This document shows positions 62,557-64,000 of a DNA stretch of 64,000 nucleotides, piece after piece (position 1 is the stretch's first letter; each line of letters opens with the position of its first letter). The stretch is from Ovoidimarina sp963698645 (GTDB lineage: Bacteria; Pseudomonadota; Alphaproteobacteria; Rhodobacterales; Rhodobacteraceae): NCBI GenBank assembly GCA_963698645.1, contig CAVORP010000001.1, positions 496,001-560,000 on the forward strand, read 5' to 3'. The notes below the pieces were generated by a model. The model did no database searches and was not told where the DNA came from. It worked only from the letters and a program-made list of their open reading frames with translations. The translations under genes and the position numbers were made by a program.

Positions 62557-63544
62557 ATGACGCCCGCCCTGCTGAACCGACCGCGCTATGCCGCGCGCCT
62601 GAACGCGTTCAAGGCGGCGCTTTCCGGGGTCGCGAAACCAACCGTCGCCGAGATGATCGGTGCCGCTGGTCGCGTCGGCGGGCTGGATGCCGCCGACCTG
62701 AATTACCCCGACCATTTCGCCCATCATTCGCCCGAACAGGTCTCGGAGCTTCTGGGCGAGGCCGGGATGGCGCTGAACGGGCTGGCGATGCGGTATTACA
62801 CCGACCCGGGCTTTGCGATCGGGGCCTTCACCAATCCCGACCCGAAGGTGCGGCAGGCAGCCGTGGACGTGACCCGCGCCGGGATCGACACACTTGTCGG
62901 CCATGGGCGGGCGACTGATGACGCTCTGGATGGGTCAGGACGGGGTAGATTACGCGTTTCAGGGCGATTATGGGCGGATGTGGGACGACACGATCGCCGC
63001 GTTGCAGGCAGTGGCGGACCACAATTCGGATGTGGACATCGCCATCGAGTACAAGCCGAACGAGCCGCGCGCCTATGCGCTTATGCCGGATGTGGCGACC
63101 ACACTTCTGGCGGTGAAGGAGGCCGGGCGCCCCAATATCGGCGTGACGCTGGATTTCGCGCATGTACTTTATGCCGACGAGATGCCGGCCCATGCGGCCC
63201 ATCTGATCGCGCGCCATTCGCGCCTTTTGGGCGTGCATCTGAACGACGGGTACGGCAAGCGCGACGACGGACTGATGGTGGGCACGGTGCATCCGGTGCA
63301 GACGGTGGAGCTGTTCGTCGAACTCGGCCGGGTCGGCTACGACGGTGTGATCTATTTCGACACCTTCCCCGACCATGGCGGACTTGATCCGGTGGAGGAA
63401 GCGCGCACGAACATCCGTCTGACCGAGCGTTTGCGAGAGGTGGCGGCGGATTTGGCCGGCGATAGGGATCTGGCCGAGGCGATTTCGCGGCAGGATGCGG
63501 CGATGAGCCAGCGGATCGTCGCAGCCGCGCTTTACGGCGCATGA
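62557..63544 (+). CDS. Sugar phosphate isomerase/epimerase, TIM-barrel (one frameshift)
   Basis: AP endonuclease 2/xylose-isomerase-like TIM barrel of about 328 residues. First frame: RYAARLNAFKAALSGVAKPT to AAVDVTRAGIDT. The second frame: SAMGGRLMTLWMGQDGVDYA, VDIAIEYKPNEPR (metal-binding Glu), GVTLDFAHVLYADE and LLGVHLNDGYG. The break is at 62893-62896 (CTG read as CTTG). GGAAGGA precedes the ATG at 62557. Related enzymes act on ketoses or inososes; the substrate is open. It overlaps the next start (ATGA). Confidence 0.84.
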
Positions 63545-64000
63545 GCCGGATTCTGGTCATGGGCGCGCTGCACCACGATGTCGTGGTGGATGCCCCCCGC
63601 CTGCCACGGCTGGACGAAACACTGGTGGGCCACGCGGTCGATTATCGGTTCGGCGGCAAGGGCGGCAATCAGGCCGTGGCGGCTGCACGGCTTGGGGCAG
63701 AGGTCGCGATGATCGGGCGGGTCGGGCAGGACGCGGCGGGCGCGGCCATGCTTGCGGAACTGGACCGTGCCGGGGTCGAACGTTCAGGGGTGCAGGAGGT
63801 GGCCGGCGCCTCCGGCATGAGCGTCGCGATCACCGATGCGAGCGGCGGTTACGGCGCGGTGATCGTCTCGGCGGCTAACCTGCTGAACGATGGGAGGGAT
63901 GCATTGCCCGAGAGGTTTGGCATCTGTCTGATGCAGAACGAGGTGCCCGAGGCCGCCAATCTGGCTCTTGCCGCGCGTCTGCCGGGCGACGTGCGCCTGA
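63541..64000 (+). CDS. Ribokinase-like PfkB-family sugar kinase, cut by window end
   Basis: First 153 codons of a PfkB-family carbohydrate kinase. MSRILVMGALHHDVVVDAPR is followed by the sugar-binding signature RFGGKGGNQAVAAARLG near residue 37 and IGRVGQDAAGAAML, as in ribokinase RbsK. The open frame continues past base 64000. ATGA overlap with the isomerase gene shows an operon. Confidence 0.88.
   Translation, partial: MSRILVMGALHHDVVVDAPRLPRLDETLVGHAVDYRFGGKGGNQAVAAARLGAEVAMIGRVGQDAAGAAMLAELDRAGVERSGVQEVAGASGMSVAITDASGGYGAVIVSAANLLNDGRDALPERFGICLMQNEVPEAANLALAARLPGDVRL

Noticed and set aside
1140..63544. Programmed +1 ribosomal frameshifting as explanation of the many breaks
   Set aside because: The shifts occur in housekeeping genes, several times per gene, at varied sites and in both directions. 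The same CTT-G and CCC-G contexts are read in frame in intact genes.
1..64000. Mobile element, prophage, CRISPR array, tRNA or rRNA
   Set aside because: No transposase, integrase other than chromosomal XerC, repeat array, cloverleaf or rRNA-like sequence was recognised. Gene content and order are chromosomal throughout.

Overview
The window is one continuous stretch of chromosome from an alphaproteobacterium, most likely family Rhodobacteraceae (Roseobacter/Rhodobacter group). Supporting signs are high GC content, heavy use of C/G-ending codons, overlapping start/stop codons inside operons, the linked order ruvC-ruvA-ruvB-(unknown)-ybgC-tolQRAB-pal-cpoB-tilS-ftsH, a phosphatidylcholine synthase, a DUF1127 protein and a Tad pilus locus. 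I see no insertion sequence, prophage, CRISPR array, tRNA or rRNA gene.

Layout. 1-8135: the end of a Flp/Tad pilus locus (cpaF, tadB, tadC, two TPR lipoproteins, prepilin peptidase), with an opposite-strand polytopic membrane protein and a winged-helix/AAA+ ATPase. 8190-12178: a 3-hydroxyisobutyrate-dehydrogenase-like enzyme, then the helicase and phosphoesterase half of the ligase-associated DNA damage response module. 12186-18124 (minus): LytTR regulator, CDGSH iron-sulfur protein, one-carbon genes folD and fhs, a MOSC protein and a tam-type methyltransferase. 18121-29761 (minus): the long ftsH to ruvC block covering protein quality control, tRNA-Ile lysidylation, the Tol-Pal envelope machine and Holliday junction resolution. 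30082-40783: DUF1127 protein, prmA, a small kinase, msrA, an MFS carrier, priA, a LysE exporter, transaldolase, DUF484-xerC and pcs. 41023-51092: ileS behind a candidate isoleucine leader peptide, a VIT/CCC1 metal transporter, a cNMP-domain flavoprotein, a ycjX-ycjF-like pair, truA, a small ORF and DUF4198; HupE diverges from DUF4198. 52306-60968 (minus): a complete glycogen operon glgB-glgC-glgA-glgX-pgm. 61016-64000: a sugar catabolic locus (kinase, GntR regulator, sugar isomerase, start of a ribokinase), cut by the window end.

Data quality governs the reading. Sixteen conserved genes carry about 31 single-base indels, roughly 26 of them insertions. They include essential genes such as ileS, priA and tolR. 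The fhs gene carries one in-frame amber codon. In every broken gene the remaining protein is well conserved across the break, so uncorrected base-calling errors are far likelier than gene decay. The affected genes are annotated here across their full span.

The most interesting biological signal is upstream of ileS. A VIT terminator is followed by a sigma-70-like promoter whose expected start point falls almost on the AUG of a 15-codon leader peptide containing Ile-Ile-Ile-Arg-Ile. Mutually exclusive hairpins follow, then ileS. This is the architecture expected of ribosome-mediated attenuation of isoleucyl-tRNA synthetase by charged tRNA-Ile.
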